A program made the position numbers and the translations under genes. Source: Chloroflexota bacterium (GTDB lineage: Bacteria; Chloroflexota; Anaerolineae; Aggregatilineales; UBA2796). Taken from it: a stretch of DNA of 17,494 nt. Numbering within the stretch: the stretch's first letter is position 1; every line of letters begins with the position of its first letter. The notes under the pieces were generated by a model. It did no database searches. It saw only the letters and a list, made by a program, of their open reading frames with translations, and was not told the origin of the DNA. Location: NCBI GenBank assembly GCA_003695215.1, contig RFIM01000042.1:1-17494 (forward strand). The letters run 5' to 3'. Below, piece after piece: positions 1 through 7,092 of this stretch.

Positions 1-338
1 AAGTCTGCATCGCGGCTAGCAAACTCGTGGTAGGCATGTGTGTAGCCGTGCAGGCAAATCTCAACCAAGCCTTGCTGCGCTTTGCGGTTCAAAAAGGCGC
101 ACAAGGCGCGATTTTCAGTGATGGGATAGGCCTTTGGGCTGCCGCGCTGCTCAGGCGGGATGCTTGGATCGTAGGGCGCGCCATCGCGATGCAAGACGCG
201 CACATCGCAACGCAGCGAGGGGATGACTGCCAGGCAGATCGGGATATTTTGGGCCCACAACGCGCCATAGATCGCCTCCAGTTTCTCAACAGGCGTGAAG
301 TAGCTCGTGTCGTCGTCGCGGATGATGAGCGGGCGCAT
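1..338 (-). CDS. DUF2334 / polysaccharide deacetylase-like protein (3' end missing)
   Basis: The first 112 codons of a minus-strand gene that runs off the left edge. The N-terminus MRPLIIRDDDTSYFTP carries the acidic DDD run expected at the start of the NodB-like fold in DUF2334/polysaccharide deacetylase relatives, where an Asp helps bind the metal and acts in catalysis. Near residues 100-104 the segment LHGYTH matches the metal-binding HGxxH motif. Such proteins de-N-acetylate sugars or related amides. The ATG lies 9 bases after the stop of the coiled-coil gene, so the two are probably co-transcribed and translationally coupled; I see no strong ribosome binding site of its own. The C-terminal half, with the remaining active-site motifs, is outside the window, so substrate and localisation cannot be judged. 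No signal peptide is visible at this start. Confidence 0.72.
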   Translation of the reverse strand, partial: MRPLIIRDDDTSYFTPVEKLEAIYGALWAQNIPICLAVIPSLRCDVRVLHRDGAPYDPSIPPEQRGSPKAYPITENRALCAFLNRKAQQGLVEICLHGYTHAYHEFASRDAD

Positions 339-347
339 CGGGAACAG

Positions 348-935
348 CTACTCTGGTTTGCTCTCCGCACCGACTTCCACAGGCGCTTCAGCGGGCTTAG
401 GCACGCTGGGCGTCGTCAGGCGCGTTGAGGGCGGCTTGGCGGGCTCAGCGGGCTTAGGCGGCGCAGGCTCAGGGCGCGCACGTGCAGCTTCGCGATCCTG
501 AACAATCTTGTTGATTCCGTTGCGCACGATGCTGAGCGTTTTGACCAGATGATTCTCGAATTCACGCAGGACTTCCAGCACGTAGTTGTCGGCGTCGGCG
601 CGCATCTGCTCGGCTTCTTGGCGCGCCTGCTCGATGATGTTGGCAGCGCGATTCTGCGCTGCTTGGGTGATCGCATCGCGCTGGATGAGCGTCTCGGCTT
701 TTTCGCGCGCCAGCTCAATGATGCGCGCTGCTTCTTCATTCGCTTGCGCTAGGATGCGGTCGCGCTGATTCAGGACGCGCCTGGCTTTGTCCACTTCTTC
801 AGGGATAGAAATGCGCATTTGATCGATGATCTCAAGGGCGCGCTCCTCGTCGATCAGCGTCATCTTAGTCAGCCAGATATGCCGTCCTTCGTCAATCAGC
901 TCCTCAAGGCGATCCACTAAGTGCTGGATGTCCAT
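348..935 (-). CDS. DivIVA/SepIVA-like coiled-coil protein downstream of coaD
   Basis: A 195-aa protein starting MDIQHLVDRLEELIDEG. The first 45 residues form an amphipathic segment; residues about 50-145 are charged and Ala/Glu/Arg-rich with heptad character, resembling the stalk of an ATP synthase b subunit or a DivIVA/SepIVA-type coiled coil; from about residue 150 a Pro/Ala/Lys-rich tail looks disordered. There is no membrane segment. The start is chosen at 935 because AAAGGAG lies just upstream and because the longer reading frame would run into coaD with non-coiled, Ser/Arg-rich sequence. Coiled-coil proteins of this sort, often labelled ATPase or V-type subunit H-like, are found next to coaD in several bacterial phyla. 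A role in envelope growth or division scaffolding is an inference from the SepIVA resemblance, not shown here. Confidence 0.8.
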   Translation of the reverse strand: MDIQHLVDRLEELIDEGRHIWLTKMTLIDEERALEIIDQMRISIPEEVDKARRVLNQRDRILAQANEEAARIIELAREKAETLIQRDAITQAAQNRAANIIEQARQEAEQMRADADNYVLEVLREFENHLVKTLSIVRNGINKIVQDREAARARPEPAPPKPAEPAKPPSTRLTTPSVPKPAEAPVEVGAESKPE

Positions 936-960
936 AACTGCTCCTTTCGTCGGTTGAACT

Positions 961-1506
961 TCAGTCGTGCAAGCTGACCATATAGTCGCTCTCGACGCCG
1001 TTCTGACGACGCTCCTTGAATTTGGCGATGAGCGCTGCGCTGACCACAGGCGGCACCATAGTCGAGACATCGCCGCCGAGCGAGGCGATCTCGCGCACTG
1101 TGCTAGAGCTCAGGTGCAGGTGGCGCTCATCAGCGATGAAAGTGACCACTTCGATCTCAGGCGCCAAGCGCCGATTGGCGAGCGCCATGCGGAACTCTAG
1201 CTCGAAGTCCGAGAATACGCGCAGGCCACGAATGATCGCCATAGCTTGCACCTGCCGCACATAGTCTACAGTCAAGCCGTAGTAGGGCGCAACTTTTACG
1301 TTGGGCATGTGCCCAAGCACTTCACGCAACATCGCCACGCGCTCATCCACTGTGAAGAGCACGCTCTTTGCTTTGGCAGGGTTGGCGTAAACAGCCACAA
1401 AGACCTCGTCAAAGACGCGCGCAGCACGCGAAGCGATATCTATATGCCCATAATGGGCAGGATCGAATGAGCCAGGATAAACGGCGCGGCGAACGGTCGC
1501 ACTCAT
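961..1506 (-). CDS. coaD: Phosphopantetheine adenylyltransferase
   Basis: CoaD transfers AMP from ATP to 4'-phosphopantetheine, giving dephospho-CoA, the penultimate step of cytosolic CoA synthesis. The 181-aa product has the nucleotidyltransferase signature YPGSFDPAHYGH at residues 10-21, whose HxGH-type histidines bind ATP phosphates, a RGLR segment mid-protein, and the C-terminal LSSSTVREIA motif that corresponds to ISSTxVR. The ATG at 1506 places the signature ten residues from the N-terminus as in the family; the longer open frame adds 28 residues without homology. The protein is about 20 residues longer than usual, mostly at the C-terminus. A sigma70-like promoter (1562-1590) sits in the gap behind proC, so coaD can be expressed apart from the genes upstream. 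The coiled-coil gene follows after 25 bases. Confidence 0.96.
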   Translation of the reverse strand: MSATVRRAVYPGSFDPAHYGHIDIASRAARVFDEVFVAVYANPAKAKSVLFTVDERVAMLREVLGHMPNVKVAPYYGLTVDYVRQVQAMAIIRGLRVFSDFELEFRMALANRRLAPEIEVVTFIADERHLHLSSSTVREIASLGGDVSTMVPPVVSAALIAKFKERRQNGVESDYMVSLHD

Positions 1507-1561
1507 AAGATACTCTTTCTGGCACGGCGAAGTAAGGTGCCTAATTGTCAGATGACGCTTA

Positions 1562-1590
1562 ACAATAGCACGGCCGTCTGAGGCGGGCAA
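1562..1590 (-). promoter_or_regulatory. Predicted promoter of coaD
   Basis: On the minus strand TTGCCC (1590-1585) is followed after exactly 17 bases by TATTGT (1567-1562), which is preceded by TGC (extended -10). The predicted transcript start lies about 50 bases before the coaD ATG. A 9-base direct repeat GCACGGCCG occurs at 1568-1576, in the spacer, and at 1598-1606, upstream of the -35. The hexamers match the layout seen before recJ, the SDR at 12430 and the DinG-like gene. Confidence 0.5.
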
Positions 1591-1609
1591 ATCAGCGGCA
1601 CGGCCGCGC

Positions 1610-2515
1610 TCAGCGATCGCCTTCCAAGACGTCCGGATTGCGCGTCACCCGCGGCTCGTGCGCCACTTTTTTGCCCGCGCCCAGCGCTACGCTCCGCTGA
1701 TAGGCGGCCCAGACAGCCCGCGAGAGCACGGTGCGCAAGCCGCCTTTCTCTAGGTGATAGATCGCCTCTGCTGAAGTGCCGCCCGGACTGGTGACTTGGT
1801 TGCGCAGCGCCGCAGGATGCTCATGGCTCTGTGCGGCATACTCAACCGAGCCGCGCATGGTCTGGATGACCAACTGCTCGGCAATGCGCCGCGGAAAGCC
1901 CAGATGCACGCCTGCGTCAATCAGCGCTTCCATGAACAGGAACACATAGGCAGGCCCAGTGCCGCTGAGCGCAGTTGCCATGTCCAGGTAATGCTCATCT
2001 TCCACAAAAACTTCTTGCCCGAACGAGGCGAGGATGGCACGCGCTTGCTCGCGGCGCGCCTCTGGCACGCTCTCGGTCGCTGTCCACACGGTGATGCCCT
2101 GCCCGATGCGCGCTGGCGTGTTCGGCATTGAGCGCACCACATTGGGATTGCCCAAGCCTTCGCTGATCTGTGCGATAGTCGCGCCTGCGATGATGCTGAT
2201 CACCAACTTCGGCAAGCTGCCCAGCTCGCCAATATCGACAAGCACGCGATCCAGCACCTGCGGCTTCACGCTTAGGATCAAAATATCGGCAGCGCGGACT
2301 GCCTCGCGGTTATGCGTTGTGGCTTGGATGCCGAAGCGCGCTTTCAGCACTTCGCAGCGATCCTGCAGTGGATCGGCGGCGATGATCTGCGCAGGGCGCA
2401 TGATCTCCTTTGAGAGCAGGCCGCCGATCATCGCTTCGGCCATCACGCCGCTTCCGATAAAGGCCGTTATCAGACCGTTAAAACGGTTAGCCTCGACGCC
2501 ATTTGGATTGCTCAC
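1610..2515 (-). CDS. proC: Pyrroline-5-carboxylate reductase
   Basis: ProC reduces 1-pyrroline-5-carboxylate to L-proline with NAD(P)H, the last step of proline synthesis, in the cytosol. The Rossmann dinucleotide loop FIGSGVMAEAM starts near residue 19. The family's C-terminal helical domain is shown by ALSGTGPAYVF and by LRNQVTSPGGTSAEAI, the substrate-binding and signature region. I place the start at the GTG at 2515, not the ATG at 2533, because an ideal AAGGAG (2528-2523) lies 7 bases before the GTG and inside the longer frame. The product is then 301 aa, somewhat longer than the usual ~270, with a short N-terminal lead-in and a basic C-terminal tail. It lies 71 bases after the racemase gene in the same direction and may be read with it. 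Confidence 0.95.
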   Translation of the reverse strand: MSNPNGVEANRFNGLITAFIGSGVMAEAMIGGLLSKEIMRPAQIIAADPLQDRCEVLKARFGIQATTHNREAVRAADILILSVKPQVLDRVLVDIGELGSLPKLVISIIAGATIAQISEGLGNPNVVRSMPNTPARIGQGITVWTATESVPEARREQARAILASFGQEVFVEDEHYLDMATALSGTGPAYVFLFMEALIDAGVHLGFPRRIAEQLVIQTMRGSVEYAAQSHEHPAALRNQVTSPGGTSAEAIYHLEKGGLRTVLSRAVWAAYQRSVALGAGKKVAHEPRVTRNPDVLEGDR

Positions 2516-2522
2516 ACACTCT

Positions 2523-2528
2523 CTCCTT
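2523..2528 (-). promoter_or_regulatory. Ribosome binding site deciding the proC start
   Basis: AAGGAG on the minus strand, 7 bases before the GTG at 2515. It lies within codons 2-4 of the longer ATG frame at 2533, so the shorter GTG-initiated product is favoured. Confidence 0.65.
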
Positions 2529-2586
2529 GTCATCGATTGGATAGCCTATCTCAAGCTGCTCACGCGCTGTTGTGCTGTGCAAATCG

Positions 2587-3744
2587 CTATTCCATTGCCG
2601 CAACTGCCTTATGATAGGCCACTTCAGCCTCAGCCAGGCGCGCGCGATTGACCGTCACGCCGAGCCCGACGCCTTTCGGCACGCTGATGGTCGAATCTTC
2701 AGCGTTCAGCGTGAACGTCTCTTCGGTCAGGTCAGGATCGTAGTAACGGTTAGTGGCGCTGATATCGCTGGGCAAGGTCACGCCTGTGAGCGAGGCGAGC
2801 GCCAAGTTCGCTGCCCTGCCTACGCCTGTCTCCAACATGCCGCCGATCCACAGCGGCACACCTTCTGAGCGGCACAGCTCATGGATTTTGAGCGCTTCGA
2901 TCAAGCCGCCGACTCTGCCTGGCTTCAGGTTCACGATTTTGCCCGCGCCAATGTGCAGCATCAAGCGCACGTCATCGGCATTGTGAATGCTCTCATCAAG
3001 GCAGATCGGCGTCTGCAGCTGCGCCTGCAGCTTGCTGTGCTGATACAAGTCCAGGTAGCCGAGCGGCTGCTCGATCATCAGCAAGTTCAGCTCGTCCAGT
3101 TGCTTGAGCGTGGGCACATCGGCTAAGGTGTAGGCGCTGTTGGCGTCGGCCATCAGGGCGATGTTGGGATAGGCGCGGCGCACAGCGCGCAGCACTTCGA
3201 CATCCCAGTTGGGCTTGATCTTGAGCTTGATGCGCCGATAGCCTTCCTGCAGACGTTTCTCGATGATGGCGAGCGTAGCGTCAATGCTCGGCTGAATGCC
3301 AATGCTGACGCCGACCGCGACGCGCTCTTTGCGCGGCGCGCCCTGGCTGAGCAGATCGCCGAGCGGCAAGCCGCGTTCAACTGCGATCGCCGACCAAAAC
3401 GCGGCTTCTAGCGCCATGCGCGCCATGGGATGCCCGCGGAAGGCGCGCAGCTTGCCCAAGTCATGCTCGCCCAGCACTGCTGGGATGAAAAAATCGCGCA
3501 GCACGTGCAGCGCCGTCTCGACGGTCTCATAGCTATAGCGCGGCGCCCAAGAAGCCACACACTCGCCCCAGCCTATGGCGCCGCTGGCCAGTTCTAATTC
3601 CACCAGCACAGCGGCGCGCAGCGCATCTTGGCGCGCCTCGCTGCCGAAGCTGGTCAGCAACGCCTCGACCAGCGGCATGGCAATTGGATGAACGCGCACA
3701 TGCGTGATAGGTGCTTCGGCGCGCAATGGATAGGCCTCAGGCAT
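2587..3744 (-). CDS. Enolase-superfamily OSBS / N-succinylamino-acid racemase
   Basis: A 385-aa member of the muconate-lactonising subgroup, closest in style to the o-succinylbenzoate synthase/NSAR family. The catalytic set is complete: KLK at 173-175 (Lys175 as base), metal ligands Asp200 (MADANSAY), Glu225 (IEQPL) and Asp250 (CLDESI), and Lys274 in NLKPGRVGG. The substrate-loop motif GGMLETGVGR at 301-310 is typical. OSBS dehydrates SHCHC in menaquinone synthesis, while NSAR epimerises N-succinyl amino acids; many members do both. No other men gene lies in the window, and the gene directly upstream (14 bases) is a COG3375-type acyltransferase, which favours NSAR. The ATG has AGAGAGG about 9 bases upstream, overlapping the end of the acyltransferase gene. 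Confidence 0.92.
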   Translation of the reverse strand: MPEAYPLRAEAPITHVRVHPIAMPLVEALLTSFGSEARQDALRAAVLVELELASGAIGWGECVASWAPRYSYETVETALHVLRDFFIPAVLGEHDLGKLRAFRGHPMARMALEAAFWSAIAVERGLPLGDLLSQGAPRKERVAVGVSIGIQPSIDATLAIIEKRLQEGYRRIKLKIKPNWDVEVLRAVRRAYPNIALMADANSAYTLADVPTLKQLDELNLLMIEQPLGYLDLYQHSKLQAQLQTPICLDESIHNADDVRLMLHIGAGKIVNLKPGRVGGLIEALKIHELCRSEGVPLWIGGMLETGVGRAANLALASLTGVTLPSDISATNRYYDPDLTEETFTLNAEDSTISVPKGVGLGVTVNRARLAEAEVAYHKAVAAME

Positions 3745-3758
3745 GGATGAAAACCTCT

Positions 3759-4658
3759 CTAGTTCCTGTTGAAGCGATTGACGCGAATCTCGCTATATTC
3801 ACCATAGCTTAGCACGTAAAAGCTGCGCTCACGCCCTCCATGAGTGCCGTGAATGAAGTCTGTGATGACGTAGCCTTGGTTAAGCAGCTGCTCCAGAGCT
3901 TCGCGGCTATGCGCGCGCCATGCCTGCGCCAAGCCGCTATCATAGCGGATGATGGCGTCATAGTCGGTCGGAATCTCGAACAAGGTCAGCGTGCTGTGTG
4001 GCGTTTCCGAGCGTTCGGCAGGCACAGGCAAGCCTTGTGCGTTCACAGTGGTAGGATTCAAGATCACCGCGTTGCCATCAAGGTACTGCTGCAAGCTCAG
4101 GCTGCTGCGCCGCCCGCTGACGCGCTGCTCCACACGGTTGCTGGTCACCCACCACTCTGTCAGCAGGCGATCTGAGCTGTGCAGCTTGACCAGGGCTGAA
4201 TCATCACTGCCGTAGTAATCCCGATAGTATATCTGGCAGATGGCGCCGAGCTTGCGGATGTTCAAGTGCGCATTGCGGCTGATCAGCGGATCGAATGTCC
4301 AGGTGATCAAGCGAATGCCGCGCTCGACGGCAAAGCGGCGTTGCGCCAGCTTCAGCTCATAGCCGATGCCTGTGCCACGATACTCGGGCAGCACAGCCAT
4401 GCGCTGTGAGACCAATTTCAAGTTCGCCATGGCCGGCCGCTCGGACTCAGGCGCTTCTAAGCCCAGGTAGCCGATGACAAAGCCGATCAGCTGTTCGCCG
4501 TGGAAGGCGCCCAGAATTGAGCCGCCATTGCGCGCCAAGGAGATCAGCATGTGGTGATAGATGACCGTGGTTGGATCGTCCCAGATCAAGCGCTGAAGCC
4601 GTTCGACAGCTTTGAGTTCTTCAAGCGTTTTCAGCGAGCGGATGGTGTAATTGGACAT
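3759..4658 (-). CDS. GNAT-family N-acyltransferase, COG3375 type
   Basis: A 299-aa protein with an N-terminal GNAT domain. The acyl-CoA pyrophosphate loop is RMAVLPEYRGTGIG (about 86-99), with RGTGIG matching the Q/RxxGxG/A motif, followed by a long helix. The segment TWTFDPLISRNAHLNI (about 119-134) is characteristic of the COG3375 subgroup. The remaining ~160 residues are subgroup-specific and lack obvious motifs. It sits 14 bases before the OSBS/NSAR gene. In Geobacillus the corresponding partner is a succinyl-CoA:D-amino acid N-succinyltransferase, so a similar N-acylation of amino acids is inferred here. I chose the ATG at 4658, preceded by GAGAGG at a short spacing, over the ATG six codons earlier, which has no ribosome binding site. 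Confidence 0.85.
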   Translation of the reverse strand: MSNYTIRSLKTLEELKAVERLQRLIWDDPTTVIYHHMLISLARNGGSILGAFHGEQLIGFVIGYLGLEAPESERPAMANLKLVSQRMAVLPEYRGTGIGYELKLAQRRFAVERGIRLITWTFDPLISRNAHLNIRKLGAICQIYYRDYYGSDDSALVKLHSSDRLLTEWWVTSNRVEQRVSGRRSSLSLQQYLDGNAVILNPTTVNAQGLPVPAERSETPHSTLTLFEIPTDYDAIIRYDSGLAQAWRAHSREALEQLLNQGYVITDFIHGTHGGRERSFYVLSYGEYSEIRVNRFNRN

Positions 4659-4685
4659 AGTGCCTCTCAGAGCCATTGGTGGTCG

Positions 4686-5636
4686 TCAAGCGATGCGGCG
4701 CGGGCGGCGACGGAGCAAAGTGCGCAGCAGCTCAATGCGGTAGGGCCTGCCGCGCATGTAGGTCAGGATTGTATCTTCAAAGCGGCGCGGCTGCATCTCG
4801 AAGAGATCGTAGAGCGCGCCCATAGGTGCGGTACGATTGGCGGCGAGCAAGTCGAGCCATTGTGAGGTGAGCGGGAAGTAAGGGAAGAAACGGCTGAGCA
4901 AATTGGCGAAGGCGCGCAGCGTCCATGGCGGCACAGGCACGATCAGGCGCCGTGCCTTAGTCACGCGCATGATCGTGCGCACCATCTCATTGAAGGTCAT
5001 GTATTCTGGGCCGCCGATGCTCAGCGTTTGGTCAACGGTATCGAGATGTTCCATGCTGCGCACTAGCGCTTCGATCAGATCGCCGATGTAGAGCGGATGC
5101 AGCAGGCTTTCGCCTTGGGCGGGTTGCAGAAAGATGAACGGATTAGCGCGCAGGAGCTGGGCAATGCCGTTGACGAAGGTATCGCCTTGCCCAAAGACGA
5201 TGCCGCTGCGAAAAATAGTGTAAGCCAAGCCGCTAGTGCGCACCATCTCTTCAACTTGCCCTTTCACGCGCAGGAGCGTGAAGGCAGAGGCCGATGCTGC
5301 GCCCAGATGGCTTAGCACGACCAGACGACCAATGCGCGCCGAGCGCCCAGCTGCGATCACGTTTTGCGTGCCGCGAATATCAATGCGCTCCAAGTCGCGT
5401 TTCTTACCCCACCACTGCGCGCTTGCCAGGTGAAAAACGGTATGCGCGCCAATCATGGCGCGGTAAAGACTCTCGGCATCGTACAAATTGCCCTGAACGA
5501 CCTCGACGCTCTGGCCAAGCCCTGCGAAGGCTTTCTTGCCGCTTGCAGAAAGCACCCGCACAGGCTCGCCTTGTTGGGCAAGCCGCGTGATGAGCGCCTT
5601 GCCTACAAAGCCGCTGCCGCCCGTCACTACGATCAT
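4686..5636 (-). CDS. NDUFA9-like atypical SDR (NAD(P)-binding protein)
   Basis: A 316-aa extended/atypical short-chain dehydrogenase. The protein opens with the Rossmann motif MIVVTGGSGFVGKAL. RSGIVFGQGDTFVNG and HPLYIGDLIEAL in the middle and an IGGPEYMTFNEM segment follow the order seen in NDUFA9-like SDRs, a group linked to complex I assembly, quinone chemistry or nucleotide-sugar binding. The catalytic YxxxK is not recognisable: the expected region reads LLRVKGQVEEMV with Lys but no Tyr, which is common in atypical SDRs. The last ~40 residues are strongly basic and could contact membrane or nucleic acid. An alternative ATG at 5651 adds MRRKA; GGAAGG lies between the two and is very close to 5636, so the start is uncertain. 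It heads the minus-strand block and diverges from the phosphorylase gene. Confidence 0.85.
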   Translation of the reverse strand: MIVVTGGSGFVGKALITRLAQQGEPVRVLSASGKKAFAGLGQSVEVVQGNLYDAESLYRAMIGAHTVFHLASAQWWGKKRDLERIDIRGTQNVIAAGRSARIGRLVVLSHLGAASASAFTLLRVKGQVEEMVRTSGLAYTIFRSGIVFGQGDTFVNGIAQLLRANPFIFLQPAQGESLLHPLYIGDLIEALVRSMEHLDTVDQTLSIGGPEYMTFNEMVRTIMRVTKARRLIVPVPPWTLRAFANLLSRFFPYFPLTSQWLDLLAANRTAPMGALYDLFEMQPRRFEDTILTYMRGRPYRIELLRTLLRRRPRRIA

Positions 5637-5669
5637 TGCCTTCCGCCTCATCTTGAATGCTCGCCATGC

Positions 5670-5675
5670 ATTATA
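5670..5675 (-). promoter_or_regulatory. Predicted -10 element for the SDR-GNAT-racemase block
   Basis: A perfect TATAAT on the minus strand, 19 bases before the ATG at 5651 and 34 before that at 5636. No good -35 lies at 16-18 bases (the nearest, TTGAGT, is 24 bases away), so this may need an activator. The adjoining 5693-5723 segment holds ACTCTAG twice (5693-5699, 5708-5714) and a related CACTTAGG (5716-5723), possible regulator sites between divergent genes. Confidence 0.4.
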
Positions 5676-5751
5676 TCCACTTGTTCGGATAGACTCTAGA
5701 CTCAAGCACTCTAGGGCACTTAGGCTTAGAATGACCACAGGAGCTTTGAAA

Positions 5752-7092
5752 ATGCGCGTAACGGAGATCATTGAGCGAAAGCGCGACGGTCACGAGCTGA
5801 CCACTGCTGAAATTGAGTTTTTCATCCAGGGCTACGCTCGCGATGAAATTCCCGACTATCAAGCTGCAGCTTGGCTGATGGCAGTCTACCTGCGCGGCAT
5901 GAGCCGACGCGAGACGGTAGACTTGACCATGGCAATGGCGCGCAGCGGCGATATCCTCAACTTGAAGGACGTGCTGCCTATCAGCGTGGACAAGCATTCC
6001 AGCGGCGGCGTCGGCGACAAGACGTCGCTGGTTGTCTTGCCCATGGTAGCAGCATGTGGCGTGCCTGTGGCCAAGATGAGTGGACGCGGCTTGGGCTTCA
6101 CAGGTGGCACCTTGGATAAGCTCGAGTCGATCAGCGGCTATCGCGTCGCCTTGAGCATCGCTGAGTTCAAAGAGATCGTCCGCAAGCACGGTATCGTCCT
6201 GTGTGGGCAGAGCAGCAACCTAGCGCCTGCTGACGGCAAGCTCTATGCGCTGCGCGACGTGACAGCAACGGTCAACAGCTTGCCGCTCATCGCCAGCAGC
6301 ATCATGAGCAAAAAGATCGCAGCTGGGGCCGATGCGATTGTGCTGGACGTCAAAGTCGGCTTTGGCGCCTTCATGACCGATATTGAGCAGGCGAAGCAGT
6401 TGGCGCTGCTGATGGTCCAGATCGGCGCCAGCGTCGGCAAGCGCACAATCGCCATGCTCTCGGATATGAATCAGCCGCTTGGCGCGGCCGTTGGCAACGC
6501 CCTGGAAGTCAAGGAGGCAATCGCCTGCCTGCAAGATGGCGGGCCGAGAGATTTGCGCGAGCATTGCCTTGCCATTGCGGCGCAGATGCTGCGCTTGGCG
6601 CGGCATCCTGAAGGCGATGAGCCTGAGTACGCGCTGGCTGAGTACATGGCCGAAGCAGCTGAGACGCTGCGCAACGGCAGCGCCTTCGCCAAATTCCGCG
6701 AGCTGGTCATTGCGCAAGGCGGCGATGTACGCCAAGTGGACGATCCGAGCTTGTTGCCGCAAGCGCAACTGGTCGAGAGCATCCCTGCGCCGCGCTCGGG
6801 CTATGTGGAACAGCTAAACGCGCTGGACGTCGCCATGGCGGCTGTTGAGCTAGGCGCTGGCCGCGAACGCAAGGGCGATCCGATCGACCATGCTGTCGGC
6901 GTGCTAGTGCATAAGAAAGTTGGCGAGTATGTCACGGCAGGTGAGCCACTCTTCACGCTGCATGCCAACGACTCGGCGCGCTTGGCGCGCGCGAAAGCAC
7001 GGCTGGCTCGCACTGTCGTCTACAGCAGCACGCCGACCTTGCCCTTGCCAACTTTCTACGATGTAGTCACCGACGCTGAGAGACGCTCTTGA
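5752..7092 (+). CDS. pdp: Pyrimidine-nucleoside (thymidine) phosphorylase
   Basis: This enzyme splits thymidine, uridine or deoxyuridine with phosphate into the free base and (deoxy)ribose-1-phosphate for nucleoside salvage in the cytosol. The 446-aa product has the family layout: an N-terminal helical domain, the phosphate-binding KHSSGGVGDK at 81-90, the signature GRGLGFTGGTLDKLES (about 111-126), DVKVGFGAF in the nucleoside-binding region, and a C-terminal RSGYV...GAGRERKGDPID...G domain. Its length is normal (430-440). AGGAG at 5739-5743, 8 bases before the ATG at 5752, supports this start over the in-frame ATG at 5731. Whether it is the thymidine-specific DeoA or the broader Pdp cannot be decided by eye; Pdp is the commoner form in this kind of bacterium. 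Its last 37 bases overlap the convergent EamA gene. Confidence 0.95.
   Translation: MRVTEIIERKRDGHELTTAEIEFFIQGYARDEIPDYQAAAWLMAVYLRGMSRRETVDLTMAMARSGDILNLKDVLPISVDKHSSGGVGDKTSLVVLPMVAACGVPVAKMSGRGLGFTGGTLDKLESISGYRVALSIAEFKEIVRKHGIVLCGQSSNLAPADGKLYALRDVTATVNSLPLIASSIMSKKIAAGADAIVLDVKVGFGAFMTDIEQAKQLALLMVQIGASVGKRTIAMLSDMNQPLGAAVGNALEVKEAIACLQDGGPRDLREHCLAIAAQMLRLARHPEGDEPEYALAEYMAEAAETLRNGSAFAKFRELVIAQGGDVRQVDDPSLLPQAQLVESIPAPRSGYVEQLNALDVAMAAVELGAGRERKGDPIDHAVGVLVHKKVGEYVTAGEPLFTLHANDSARLARAKARLARTVVYSSTPTLPLPTFYDVVTDAERRS

Noticed and set aside
27..428. Plus-strand open frame of about 130 codons at the left edge
   Set aside because: The opposite strand encodes the deacetylase-like protein with recognisable DDD and HGYTH motifs.
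1598..1625. Hairpin GCGGC-CGT-GCCGC after proC as a terminator
   Set aside because: It has a short stem and no following T-run on the minus strand.
2034..2651. Plus-strand open frame of about 205 codons over proC
   Set aside because: It is antisense to a well-supported gene, has Ser/Arg-rich sequence without motifs, and lacks a ribosome binding site.
5671..6189. Minus-strand open frame of about 170 codons over the phosphorylase gene
   Set aside because: It is antisense to conserved catalytic motifs, and the composition is that of a shadow frame.
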